NCBI GenBank assembly: GCA_029266935.1
Contig: JAQSVY010000063.1
Coordinates: forward strand, 1 to 9,223
Direction: 5' to 3'
Source of the DNA: Burkholderiales bacterium
GTDB taxonomy: Bacteria > Pseudomonadota > Gammaproteobacteria > Burkholderiales > SG8-39
Length of the DNA stretch: 9,223 bases
Part shown: piece after piece, positions 1-6,495 of the stretch
Numbering within the stretch: position 1 is the stretch's first letter
Layout of the letters: every line of letters begins with the position of its first letter
The notes under the pieces: generated by a model
The model's database searches: none
The model's input: the letters and a program-made list of their open reading frames with translations, nothing else
What the model was told of the DNA's origin: nothing
Translations under genes and position numbers: made by a program

Positions 1-1350
1 GTGCGTGCCGAGCGGCACCGGCGGGCGCGTCCAGTGCGGCGGCGTCTGCGAAAGCTGGATCACCGGCTTGAGGAAGCGGATCCTGCCCTCGGGCGCGTCC
101 ATCTCGCCCATCAGCGCGGCGAGCTCGGCCTCGGGCAGCTCTTCGGGCAGGCCGGCCCAGGGCTGGCGGGGCTCGCCGAGGTCGACGATAAACTTGCCGA
201 CACGCGCGAGCGCGACGCGCACGAGCCAGCTGCCGCCCTCGCGCGCGCGCCGTGCCAGTGCGACGGTCGCGCCGAACGCCATCAGATAGCCGCTCACGTA
301 GTCGATGGCCGACACCGGCAGCAGCCTGGGCTTCATGCCGTCGCCGTGGGCGTGCGCGATGCCGCTCACCGACTGCACGATGCTGTCGAAGCCGCGCCGC
401 TCGCGCCACGGGCCGCTGCCGCCCCAGGCCGAGAGCGAGACGCACACGATGCCCGGACGCAGGGCGGCGAGATCCTCGGGCGCGAAGCCGCGGCGCGCGA
501 GCGCCCCCGGCCGGTAGGACTGGGAGAACACGTGCGCATCGCGCGCGAGCGCCTGGAGCTTCGCAACGCCCTCGGGCTCGCGCAGGTCGATTCGCGCCGA
601 AAGCTTGCCGATGCCGGTATCGAGATCCATCATCCCCGAGTCGGGGAGGTGCCCGGCGCTGATCTTGAGCACGTCGGCGCCGTGCTCGGCGAGGCTGCGC
701 GCGCAGGTCGGGCCGGCGAGCACGCGAGTGAGGTCGAGCACGCGCACGCCTGCAAGCGGACGCGGCGCTTCAGGGAGCGGCTCGGCGGGCGCATCGCCGA
801 TGCGCTCGATCTCGATGAGCGGCTGCGTCGCCACCGCGAGCGCCTGCGCATGTCTTGCCCAGTGCGCGTGGCTGCGCACGAAGCCGGCGCAGCCGCCCGC
901 GACGTGGATGGCGTCTTCCAGCGCCTCGCCCTGCCAGCCGCGCGAGGCCTGCTCGCCCGCCTCGCGCGTTGTCGCCCCGAGCACGCCCATCGCCGCCTCA
1001 CGGTGGTTGCGGAAGTTGCAGTGGATGCTGATCCAGCCCTCGCGCACCGGGTAGAAGCCGGAGAGCGGATCCCACGGCGGCGGGGGCGGCTTGCCGTTAA
1101 CGCGCAGGTAGCGTGCGCTGCGCAGCGACACCGCGGCGGCGCGCAGGTCGACGTCGACGCGCTGCCTGGCGCCGCCGCGCAGCTCCCAGAGCTCCTCCAC
1201 CGCGAGCCCGAGCGCCGCGAGGGACGCCGCGCCCGCGGTGCCGATGCGATAGCGCACCGGCAGCACCGGGTCCTCGCCCTTGATGGCCGCCATGGCCGGC
1301 GCGTCGAAGCGCGCGGCGGCGAGGATCTCGCTAAGCGCGGCGAGCGCCAT
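1..1350 (-). CDS. CaiB/BaiF family III CoA-transferase, 3' end cut by window edge
   Basis: Enzymes of this family move CoA from an acyl-CoA to a free carboxylate through an enzyme-aspartyl anhydride, in the cytoplasm. The frame is open for 450 codons from an ATG at 1350 to base 1 with no stop, so the C-terminus is missing. The family's N-terminal Rossmann signature (VLDLTRVLAGP, about residues 204-214, followed by EHGADVLKI) starts only after residue 200. The likely catalytic Asp is D350, in IDYVSGYL, matching the family D..tG..a motif. Residues 1-190 resemble the C-terminal part of a family III subunit (FYPVREGWISIHCNFRNH, about 99-116), so this is a long form with an extra half domain in front. 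The start overlaps the stop of the upstream synthetase by 20 bases; an AGGCGG stretch lies at normal ribosome-binding distance. Family is near certain; substrate unknown. Confidence 0.9.
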   Translation of the reverse strand, partial: MALAALSEILAAARFDAPAMAAIKGEDPVLPVRYRIGTAGAASLAALGLAVEELWELRGGARQRVDVDLRAAAVSLRSARYLRVNGKPPPPPWDPLSGFYPVREGWISIHCNFRNHREAAMGVLGATTREAGEQASRGWQGEALEDAIHVAGGCAGFVRSHAHWARHAQALAVATQPLIEIERIGDAPAEPLPEAPRPLAGVRVLDLTRVLAGPTCARSLAEHGADVLKISAGHLPDSGMMDLDTGIGKLSARIDLREPEGVAKLQALARDAHVFSQSYRPGALARRGFAPEDLAALRPGIVCVSLSAWGGSGPWRERRGFDSIVQSVSGIAHAHGDGMKPRLLPVSAIDYVSGYLMAFGATVALARRAREGGSWLVRVALARVGKFIVDLGEPRQPWAGLPEELPEAELAALMGEMDAPEGRIRFLKPVIQLSQTPPHWTRPPVPLGTH

Positions 1351-3295
1351 CGTCCGCCTGCAGCGCCATCAGCGCATCGACCGCCACCACGCCGTCGGCC
1401 TTCACGATGAGCGGGTTCACTTCGGCTTCAGCGACTTCCTTGATAAAGCATAACCTCGAAAAAGCCGAAACTGCCTTCGCCAGAGCCTTCACATCCCCGC
1501 GCGGCATGTTGCGGTAGCCGCGGATCGGCGCGAGGCCCTTCACGGCTTCGATCATCTCGAGCGCTTCCTCCTCGATGACCGGCGCCACCCTCAGCACGAA
1601 ATCCTTGTAGAGCTCGGCGAGCGTGCCGCCTGCGCCGACCAGCACGATCGGCCCGACTACCGGGTCGTCGCGGTAGCCGACGATCGCTTCGGCGAGGCCG
1701 CTTTCCATCCGCTGGATGCGCAGCTCGCGCTGTCCGCTTTTTCTTCCCCATGAAAGAAGTTCTTCATGAGAGGCGATATCGAGCGCCACGCCGCCGACGT
1801 TCGTCTTGTGCTCGCCGAGGAACTTGGCGGCAACCGGGTAAGGGACGGCATGGGAGAAGTCGGGGGCGCGGGCGAGCGCCTGCTCGACCACGGGAATGCC
1901 GAGCGAGGTGAGCATCGCGAAAGCATCATTGGTAATGACGTTCTGTTTTTCAGCACAAGGAACCCTTCGAGGCTCGCGCCAGGCGAAGTAGGCGGCGAAG
2001 GCGTCGGCGCAGGCCTCGGGCGTGCGGAAGGCGGCGATGCCCTTGCCGGCGAGTACCGCGAGCGAGCGCTCGGCATGCGGGGTGAGGAATGCCGCGAGCG
2101 GCTTTTCGGTGCGCTTCGCCTTAAGGATCGGCTCGACCGCGAAGTCCGGATGGAACTGGGCGGAGGAGCCGACCGCGGCGAGCACCGCGTCGCATTCGGG
2201 CCACGCGAGCAGGCTCTCCAGCGTGTCCTGGTACTTCTGCGGCGACGCCGCCATGGTGAGGTCGACGATCGGGCGGCCGTCGGGCGACACGGTCCCGACG
2301 CCGTGCAGGCCGAGCCGGTCCACGACCGTCGCCGCACCGCCGCCGGTGGTCGTGACGACGGCCACGCGGGGTGTCCTTGTCGACTTCCTTGGTTTCTTGT
2401 CTGAAACGAGAGGTGAGATCTCTATCAGCGTTTCCAGCATGTCGACGCGCAGGATGCCGCAGTCGCGGAAGAAGGCGTCGAGCGCACTGTCGGTGCCGGC
2501 GAGCGCGCCGGTGTGCGAGCGCGCCAACGCTGCGCCCGCGGCGGAGCGGCCGAGCTTGTAGGCGACCACGGGCTTGCCGGCGGCGTGCGCCTTGCGCGCG
2601 GCGGCTGAAAGCGCCCGCGCGTCGCGCACCGTCTCGAGGAAGAGCAGGATGACGCGGGTGTCGGGATCGTCGGCGAGGAGGTCGACGATCTCCCCCACGC
2701 CGAGATCGGCCTCGTTGCCCATCGAGACGAGCTTGGAGAAGCCAAGGCCGCGCGCCGCGCCGCGCGAGAGCACCGTGCCGAGCATGGTGCCGCTCTGCGA
2801 GACGAGGCTCGTGCCGCCCGTGGGCGGCGCGTCCATCTCGAGCACCGCATTCACCGTGAGCGGCACGCGGCCGGTGAGGTTGATCATGCCCATGCTGTTC
2901 GGCCCGAGCAGGCGCACCCCGAGCGCGCGTGCGCGCTCGACGAGCCGCGCCTGGCGCTTCGCGCCTTCGACACCCGCGTCGGCGAAGCCGTCGCTGTAAA
3001 CGCTCGCCACCGGTACCTTGCGCCGACCGCAGTCCTCGAGCGCCGCCTCCACATCCTCGATCATGATGAATACGTGGTCGACGGGAGGGGTGTCGGCCAA
3101 GGAGCGGTAACAAGGAAGACCGAGGACTTGATCTCGAGAAGGATTCACCGGGAACACCTTGCCGGTGTAGCCGTGCTTCCTCAGGAAGCGCTGCGGCCGG
3201 GCGGTGTTCTTCTTCTCGTCGCCCGAGGCGCCGACCAGCGCGACGGCGCGAGGGGCGAATAAAGCCTGTGCCAGATTACTGCAAGCCTGCCTCAC
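1331..3295 (-). CDS. Acyl-CoA synthetase, NDP-forming (acetate-CoA ligase / ACD family)
   Basis: Enzymes of this family form acyl-CoA from an acid, CoA and ATP through a phosphohistidine, giving ADP and phosphate. Numbering from the GTG at 3295 (654 aa), the order is: CoA-binding Rossmann domain (LFAPRAVALVGASG, about 12-25); succinyl-CoA-synthetase-like domains with GPNSMGMIN (131-139) and SQSG (166-169); phosphorylatable His261 in SHTGALAG; a second CoA-ligase domain beginning VAVVTTTGGG (311-320); and an ATP-grasp domain (HKTNVGGV from 496, VGAGG 553-557, EVNPL 625-629). The 3295 GTG overlaps the upstream TGA as GTGA, a typical coupled start; an upstream in-frame GTG at 3325 would add 10 residues that are not family-like. 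The ATP-grasp part looks shortened: four residues instead of about seven between K491 and H496, and the strand before RIQRM lacks the usual GVLVQ-like sequence. Several AT-rich, rare-codon islands lie within the gene. Substrate unknown. Confidence 0.9.
   Translation of the reverse strand: MRQACSNLAQALFAPRAVALVGASGDEKKNTARPQRFLRKHGYTGKVFPVNPSRDQVLGLPCYRSLADTPPVDHVFIMIEDVEAALEDCGRRKVPVASVYSDGFADAGVEGAKRQARLVERARALGVRLLGPNSMGMINLTGRVPLTVNAVLEMDAPPTGGTSLVSQSGTMLGTVLSRGAARGLGFSKLVSMGNEADLGVGEIVDLLADDPDTRVILLFLETVRDARALSAAARKAHAAGKPVVAYKLGRSAAGAALARSHTGALAGTDSALDAFFRDCGILRVDMLETLIEISPLVSDKKPRKSTRTPRVAVVTTTGGGAATVVDRLGLHGVGTVSPDGRPIVDLTMAASPQKYQDTLESLLAWPECDAVLAAVGSSAQFHPDFAVEPILKAKRTEKPLAAFLTPHAERSLAVLAGKGIAAFRTPEACADAFAAYFAWREPRRVPCAEKQNVITNDAFAMLTSLGIPVVEQALARAPDFSHAVPYPVAAKFLGEHKTNVGGVALDIASHEELLSWGRKSGQRELRIQRMESGLAEAIVGYRDDPVVGPIVLVGAGGTLAELYKDFVLRVAPVIEEEALEMIEAVKGLAPIRGYRNMPRGDVKALAKAVSAFSRLCFIKEVAEAEVNPLIVKADGVVAVDALMALQADDGARRA
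1749..1768. repeat. Near-perfect 20-base inverted repeat inside the synthetase gene
   Basis: CATGAA (1749-1754) and TTCATG (1763-1768) are exact inverted arms. Inside them GAA and TTC also pair around a central G, with one bulged A. The repeat lies in an AT-rich island coding for the shortened ATP-grasp segment (HEELLSWG). It could be a hairpin, a dimeric protein site or chance; no adjacent promoter or terminator is visible. Confidence 0.55.
2403..2434. repeat. Nested inverted repeat inside the synthetase gene
   Basis: GAAACG (2403-2408) pairs with CGTTTC (2429-2434), and inside it AGAG (2409-2412) pairs with CTCT (2420-2423). GTTTC at 2392-2396 can pair instead with GAAAC at 2403-2407, so two folds compete. 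The surrounding codons (ATA, TCA, CCA, AGG, ACA) differ from the rest of the gene. The encoded segment is the linker before VAVVTTTGGG. Function unknown. Confidence 0.4.
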
Positions 3296-4575
3296 GGCAG
3301 CTGCGGCAGTGCTTCCAGCTTCCACAGGCGCGCGAGCAGGCCCTTCGCCTCGCCGGCGCCGAGAACCGGCGTGACGAGCTCCATGTATTTCTCGTCGACC
3401 TCGCGATCGGTGAGCGGCATGTCGGGGTCGCCCTTGCGCGTCGGCTGCAGGAATTCCTCGCGCTCGCCGCCGCGCGCCTCGATCACTACGCGCGCCGCGC
3501 GCTGGCGCGGGAAGGTGGCATCGAGCTCCGGATCGATGGACACGGAAATCTTGCCCATCAAGGCCTTGGTCTGGGCATCCTCCAGCCTTGAGGATTCAAA
3601 AGCGGCCAATCGCACACTTCCATGGGTCAACGCCGTGGCGACCACGTACTTGAGCGAGAAGCGCCCTTCGGCGGGCGTGCGCGGCGTCTCGTAGTGCGCC
3701 ACTTCCACGCCGGCACGGTAGGTGCCGACGCGGATGCGCTCGATCTCCTCGGCGGCGATCTTCATGCGCGCCTTGAGGGCGAGGGCGCCGTCGATGGCGG
3801 CGAAGGTGTGGCCGCAGCAGGCGTGGTTCTTGAACGTCATGCGTGTGATGTGGAAGTCGCGCCCGAGCGTGGCAAAGGCGGCCTCCCAGTCCGGGTCGTC
3901 CCCCATGGCTTTGCCAAAACCTTCAATGACATCGAGCGAGCCGGTCACCCCCTCGCGCGCGGCGAACGCCGCGGTGACGCCGGCCTCGGCGGCGCGCCCG
4001 GCGTGCAGGGGCTTCGACATCGAGTTCATGCGGAACGCCTGCTGCAGGCCCGCGGCGAAGGTGGTGACGGTGGCGAGCGCGTGAGAAAACTTTTCTTTGG
4101 AAAGACCCAAAGCCTCTGAAACTGCGGCGGCGGCACCGAAGCAACCGATGGTGCCAGTGTTGTGCCAGTACTTGTAGTGCGCGCGGCCCATCGCCGCGCC
4201 GATGCGGGTGGAGATCTCGTAGCCGACGACCACGGCGCGCAGGAAATCCATCCCTGAGAGGTTGAGTGACTGCGCCACGGCGAGCGCGGCGGAGATGGTC
4301 GGCGCCCCCGGGTGGTAGATGCCGTCGCGGAAGATGTCGTCGACTTCCTCGGTGTGCGCGGCGGCGCCCATGATGAGCGCCCGGGTGCGCACGTGGCCGA
4401 GCTCGCCGGGAAATGCCTTCTCGAGGAGCGTTGCCGGCGCCACGACGGACCCGGGATAAAACGCGGCGTGCCAGTCGATGACGGCGCGTTTCGCGTGGTG
4501 CAGCACTGCCGCCTCGAGCGGCCGGGAGCGCGATTCCGCCGCCCAGTCCGCCAGGCGCTCAGCGACATGCGCCAT
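3292..4575 (-). CDS. MmgE/PrpD family protein (2-methylcitrate dehydratase / cis-aconitate decarboxylase superfamily)
   Basis: The superfamily includes 2-methylcitrate dehydratase, cis-aconitate decarboxylase and iminodisuccinate epimerase, all acting on small polycarboxylates in the cytoplasm. The 427-residue protein has the family motifs in order: EEVDDIFRDGIYHPG with D79, D80 and H88; YWHNTGTIG with H138; MSKPLHAG with K188 and H191; and FKNHACCGHT with K249 and H256. These match the conserved Asp, His and Lys active-site positions of the family. The length is slightly below the usual 440-460; the shortage seems to lie around residues 55-66 and 217-222. The ATG at 4575 is the only sensible start, with little Shine-Dalgarno sequence. 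It is the first gene of the operon, and its TGA overlaps the synthetase GTG by four bases. AT-rich islands occur near 3600, 3920, 4100 and 4255. Substrate unknown; it need not be methylcitrate because no prpB or prpC is present in the window. Confidence 0.9.
   Translation of the reverse strand: MAHVAERLADWAAESRSRPLEAAVLHHAKRAVIDWHAAFYPGSVVAPATLLEKAFPGELGHVRTRALIMGAAAHTEEVDDIFRDGIYHPGAPTISAALAVAQSLNLSGMDFLRAVVVGYEISTRIGAAMGRAHYKYWHNTGTIGCFGAAAAVSEALGLSKEKFSHALATVTTFAAGLQQAFRMNSMSKPLHAGRAAEAGVTAAFAAREGVTGSLDVIEGFGKAMGDDPDWEAAFATLGRDFHITRMTFKNHACCGHTFAAIDGALALKARMKIAAEEIERIRVGTYRAGVEVAHYETPRTPAEGRFSLKYVVATALTHGSVRLAAFESSRLEDAQTKALMGKISVSIDPELDATFPRQRAARVVIEARGGEREEFLQPTRKGDPDMPLTDREVDEKYMELVTPVLGAGEAKGLLARLWKLEALPQLP
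3577..3595. repeat. Inverted repeat inside mmgE-like gene
   Basis: ATCCTC (3577-3582) and GAGGAT (3590-3595) are exact inverted arms around a 7-base loop. They sit at the edge of an AT-rich island coding for AAFESSRLEDAQ. No run of T follows in either direction that would make it an intrinsic terminator. Role unknown. Confidence 0.4.
4085..4112. repeat. Two adjacent inverted repeats inside mmgE-like gene
   Basis: GAAAA-C-TTTTC occupies 4085-4095, and CTTTGG (4095-4100) pairs with CCAAAG (4107-4112) around a 6-base loop. Both lie in the most AT-rich stretch of this gene, coding for LGLSKEKFSH. The protein sequence there is ordinary for the family, so the unusual bases are mostly synonymous choices. 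Role unknown. Confidence 0.4.
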
Positions 4576-4691
4576 CTCAGGTCTTACGCAGGTCCGTCGG
4601 CTTGTTCATCGGAGCCAATTGTAGTGGGTTCGGCGATTGCGTCGGGAGCGGCAATCAGAGAAGATTTCGCCGCTCAAGGCGAGGAGAAGAC
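4576..4691. promoter_or_regulatory. Divergent intergenic region between mmgE-like gene and small HTH gene
   Basis: This gap separates the starts of the minus-strand catabolic operon and the plus-strand HTH gene, so it should hold promoters for both. On the minus strand a good -10 candidate, TACAAT, lies at 4623-4618, giving a leader of about 36 bases, but no convincing -35 hexamer sits 16-18 bases upstream. No clear promoter was found for the plus-strand gene. CAATTG at 4616-4621 is a six-base palindrome overlapping the -10. Whether the HTH protein binds here is inference only. Confidence 0.45.
4682..4687 (+). promoter_or_regulatory. Strong ribosome binding site deciding the HTH gene start
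   Basis: AGGAGA ends four bases before the GTG at 4692. This is the best Shine-Dalgarno sequence in the window. It argues for that GTG over the upstream in-frame TTG at 4602, whose product would begin with 30 residues of non-conserved sequence. Confidence 0.75.
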
Positions 4692-4952
4692 GTGGCTTCC
4701 AGTGTCTACGCGAGGACCCTGCAGAAGGCGGCCGAGCTGATCGGCTCGCGGCAAAAGCTCGCACGCCATCTGCGCGTGCCGCTCGCCGAGCTGGAGAAAT
4801 GGATCGCCGGCACGGCGCTGCCGCCGACCGGCAGCTTCCTCCAGGCGGTCGACGTGGTCATCGATGCAACCCCGGCGCCCGGCGCGCCGTCATCGGACCC
4901 CGGCGAGCCGTCGGCGCCGCGCGAAGCGGCCGCCGTCAGACAATCCTGCTGA
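4692..4952 (+). CDS. Small helix-turn-helix-like protein, 86 aa
   Basis: The core, residues 5-58 (VYARTLQKAAELIG ... LQAVDVVID), has the look of a compact Cro/YdaS-type helix-turn-helix domain: helix 1 about 6-17, then SRQKLARHLRV (19-29) and PLAELEKWIAG (30-40) as the HTH pair, then a short helix about 47-57. Small proteins of this kind are common in Betaproteobacteria and usually annotated as hypothetical. The tail (59-86) is rich in Pro, Ala and Ser and probably disordered. The start is fixed by the ribosome binding site just upstream. The TGA overlaps the convergent VWA gene by 17 bases. Its position beside the divergent catabolic operon would suit a local regulator, but no ligand-binding domain is present. 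DNA binding is inferred from pattern, not shown. Confidence 0.75.
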   Translation: MASSVYARTLQKAAELIGSRQKLARHLRVPLAELEKWIAGTALPPTGSFLQAVDVVIDATPAPGAPSSDPGEPSAPREAAAVRQSC

Positions 4953-5940
4953 ACCAGGCGAGGGACAGCGCGGCCGCCACGGCGATGAGGATGGCGGCGG
5001 CGATGGCGAAGAGCACCGTGATCTCGGTGCGCTCCTTCTGCAGCACGAGCTTGCTGCCCAGCCGCTCGTAGACCTTGTGCAGCTCGTCGGCCGTGGTGGC
5101 GTGGAAATACTCCGCGCCGGTGAGGTCGGCGATCGCCTTCAGCGTCTCCTCGTCGAACATCATGAAGATCGAGTAGCCCTCGACCGGCGCCATCGCGCCG
5201 GCGGCGGTGCCGAAGCCGACGGTGAAGACGCGGATGCCGCGGTCGGCGGCCATGCGCGCCGCTTCCAGCGGGTCGGGCCCGGTGGTGCGCCGCCCGTCGG
5301 TGAGCAGGATGATGGCCGCGTGCGGATTGGAGGCGACCGGCGCCGGCTTCACTGGCCGCTTCGGCGAGCGCCGATCGAGCACCATGGCGGCGAGGTCGAT
5401 GCCCTCGTCGGGGAAGAGCGTCGCGAGCGAGACGACGATGCCGCTGCCGATCGCGGTCTGCCGGTCGAGCTGCAGCCGGTCGATCGCGGCGACCAGGTCC
5501 TCGCGGCTGCTGGTCGGCTGCTGCACCAGCGACGCGGTGCCGGCAAAAGACACGATGCCGATGCGCACGTCGGGCGGCTGCTCCTGGACGAACTTGCGCG
5601 CCGCGTCCTGCGCCGCGTGGAGCCGGCTCGGCAGCACGTCGGCGGCGCGCATGCTCAGCGACACGTCGATGGCGAGGATGATGACGCGCTGCTGAGAGGG
5701 AAGCGTGATGACCGCGCTCGGCCGCGCGACGGCGATGAGCGCGCCGATGAGACCGACGAGGAGCAGCGCCGGCGGCACGTGCTGGCGCCAGGCGCGGCCC
5801 GCCATCGCCTCGCGCACAAGGCCGAGGCTCGAGTAGCGCACCACCGAGCGCTTCTTGCGGCGCAGGATGACGATGTAGGCGCCGGCGAGCAGCGGCGCCG
5901 CCAGCAGCAGCCACAGCGCCTCGGGCCATTGGAATCCCAC
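4936..5940 (-). CDS. BatA-like membrane protein with von Willebrand factor A domain
   Basis: The 334-residue protein begins with the typical BatA FQWPEALWLLL, has membrane segments at about 7-25 and 58-75, a VWA domain at about 86-295, and a C-terminal membrane segment at 308-331. The metal-dependent adhesion site is complete: D92-V-S94-L-S96, T162 and D215 (LLTDGRRTTG). The second variable residue of DxSxS is Leu where Gly is usual. Such proteins normally pair with a MoxR-type AAA+ ATPase and BatB-D as envelope-stress or complex-assembly factors; none is in this window. The start is a GTG at 5940, directly after the TAA of mog (5943-5941), with no Shine-Dalgarno sequence, so reinitiation from mog is likely. 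Function inferred only at family level. Confidence 0.88.
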   Translation of the reverse strand: MGFQWPEALWLLLAAPLLAGAYIVILRRKKRSVVRYSSLGLVREAMAGRAWRQHVPPALLLVGLIGALIAVARPSAVITLPSQQRVIILAIDVSLSMRAADVLPSRLHAAQDAARKFVQEQPPDVRIGIVSFAGTASLVQQPTSSREDLVAAIDRLQLDRQTAIGSGIVVSLATLFPDEGIDLAAMVLDRRSPKRPVKPAPVASNPHAAIILLTDGRRTTGPDPLEAARMAADRGIRVFTVGFGTAAGAMAPVEGYSIFMMFDEETLKAIADLTGAEYFHATTADELHKVYERLGSKLVLQKERTEITVLFAIAAAILIAVAAALSLAWFSRIV

Positions 5941-6495
5941 TTATTTCGGCCGCGACGCGGACTTCGGGCGGAAAGCCTTCACCACCGCGTCGTTGGTCTC
6001 GATGTAGGGGCCGCCGATCAGGTCGACGCAGTAGGGCACTGCGGCGAACACGCCGTCGAGCGTTTCACGGATCGCCTTGGGCTGCCCCGGCAGGTTGATG
6101 ATCAGCGAATTCTTGCGGATCACGGCAACCTGCCGCGAGAGGATCGCCGTCGGCACGTACTTCAGGCTCACCGCGCGCATCTGCTCGCCGAAGCCCGGCA
6201 TCACCTTGTCGGCGACCGCGAGCGTCGCTTCCGGCGTCACGTCGCGCCGCGCCGGGCCGGTGCCGCCGGTGGTGAGGACGAGGCTGCAGCCTTTCACGTC
6301 GACCAGCTCGCACAGGGTGGACTCGATGAGCGCCTGCTCGTCGGCGATGAGGCGCGTCTCGTCCCGCCACTGCGGCGCGGCGATGGCCGACTTCAGCCAT
6401 TCCTTCAGCGCCGGGATGCCTTCGTCCTTGTAGACGCCGGCGGAGGCGCGGTCGCTGATCGACACCAGACCGAGAAGGAGAGGTTCTTCTTTCAC
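5941..6495 (-). CDS. mog: Molybdopterin adenylyltransferase MogA
   Basis: MogA adenylylates molybdopterin before molybdate insertion in molybdenum cofactor synthesis, in the cytoplasm. The 184-residue product opens with LLLGLVSISDRASAGVY and has TTGGTG (75-80) followed by PARRDVTPEAT with D85, and NLPGQPKAI (134-142). D52 (IADEQ) and D85 correspond to the catalytic Asp49 and Asp82 of the E. coli enzyme. It is about 10 residues shorter than E. coli MogA because a loop after the NLPGQPK helix is missing; this is common and not a defect. The start is GTG at 6495, overlapping the DUF3237 stop as GTGA. The AT-rich first codons are consistent with open mRNA at a start site. No other moa, moe or mob genes are in the window. 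Confidence 0.95.
   Translation of the reverse strand: MKEEPLLLGLVSISDRASAGVYKDEGIPALKEWLKSAIAAPQWRDETRLIADEQALIESTLCELVDVKGCSLVLTTGGTGPARRDVTPEATLAVADKVMPGFGEQMRAVSLKYVPTAILSRQVAVIRKNSLIINLPGQPKAIRETLDGVFAAVPYCVDLIGGPYIETNDAVVKAFRPKSASRPK

Noticed and set aside
1..1410. Long plus-strand open frame of 469 codons
   Set aside because: It is antisense to the CoA-transferase and runs into the synthetase gene. Its product is Arg/Ala/His-rich with no family motifs, while the opposite strand reads as a clear CoA-transferase.
4602..4691. Upstream TTG extension of the HTH gene
   Set aside because: The added 30 residues are not conserved in character, and a strong ribosome binding site lies just before the internal GTG.
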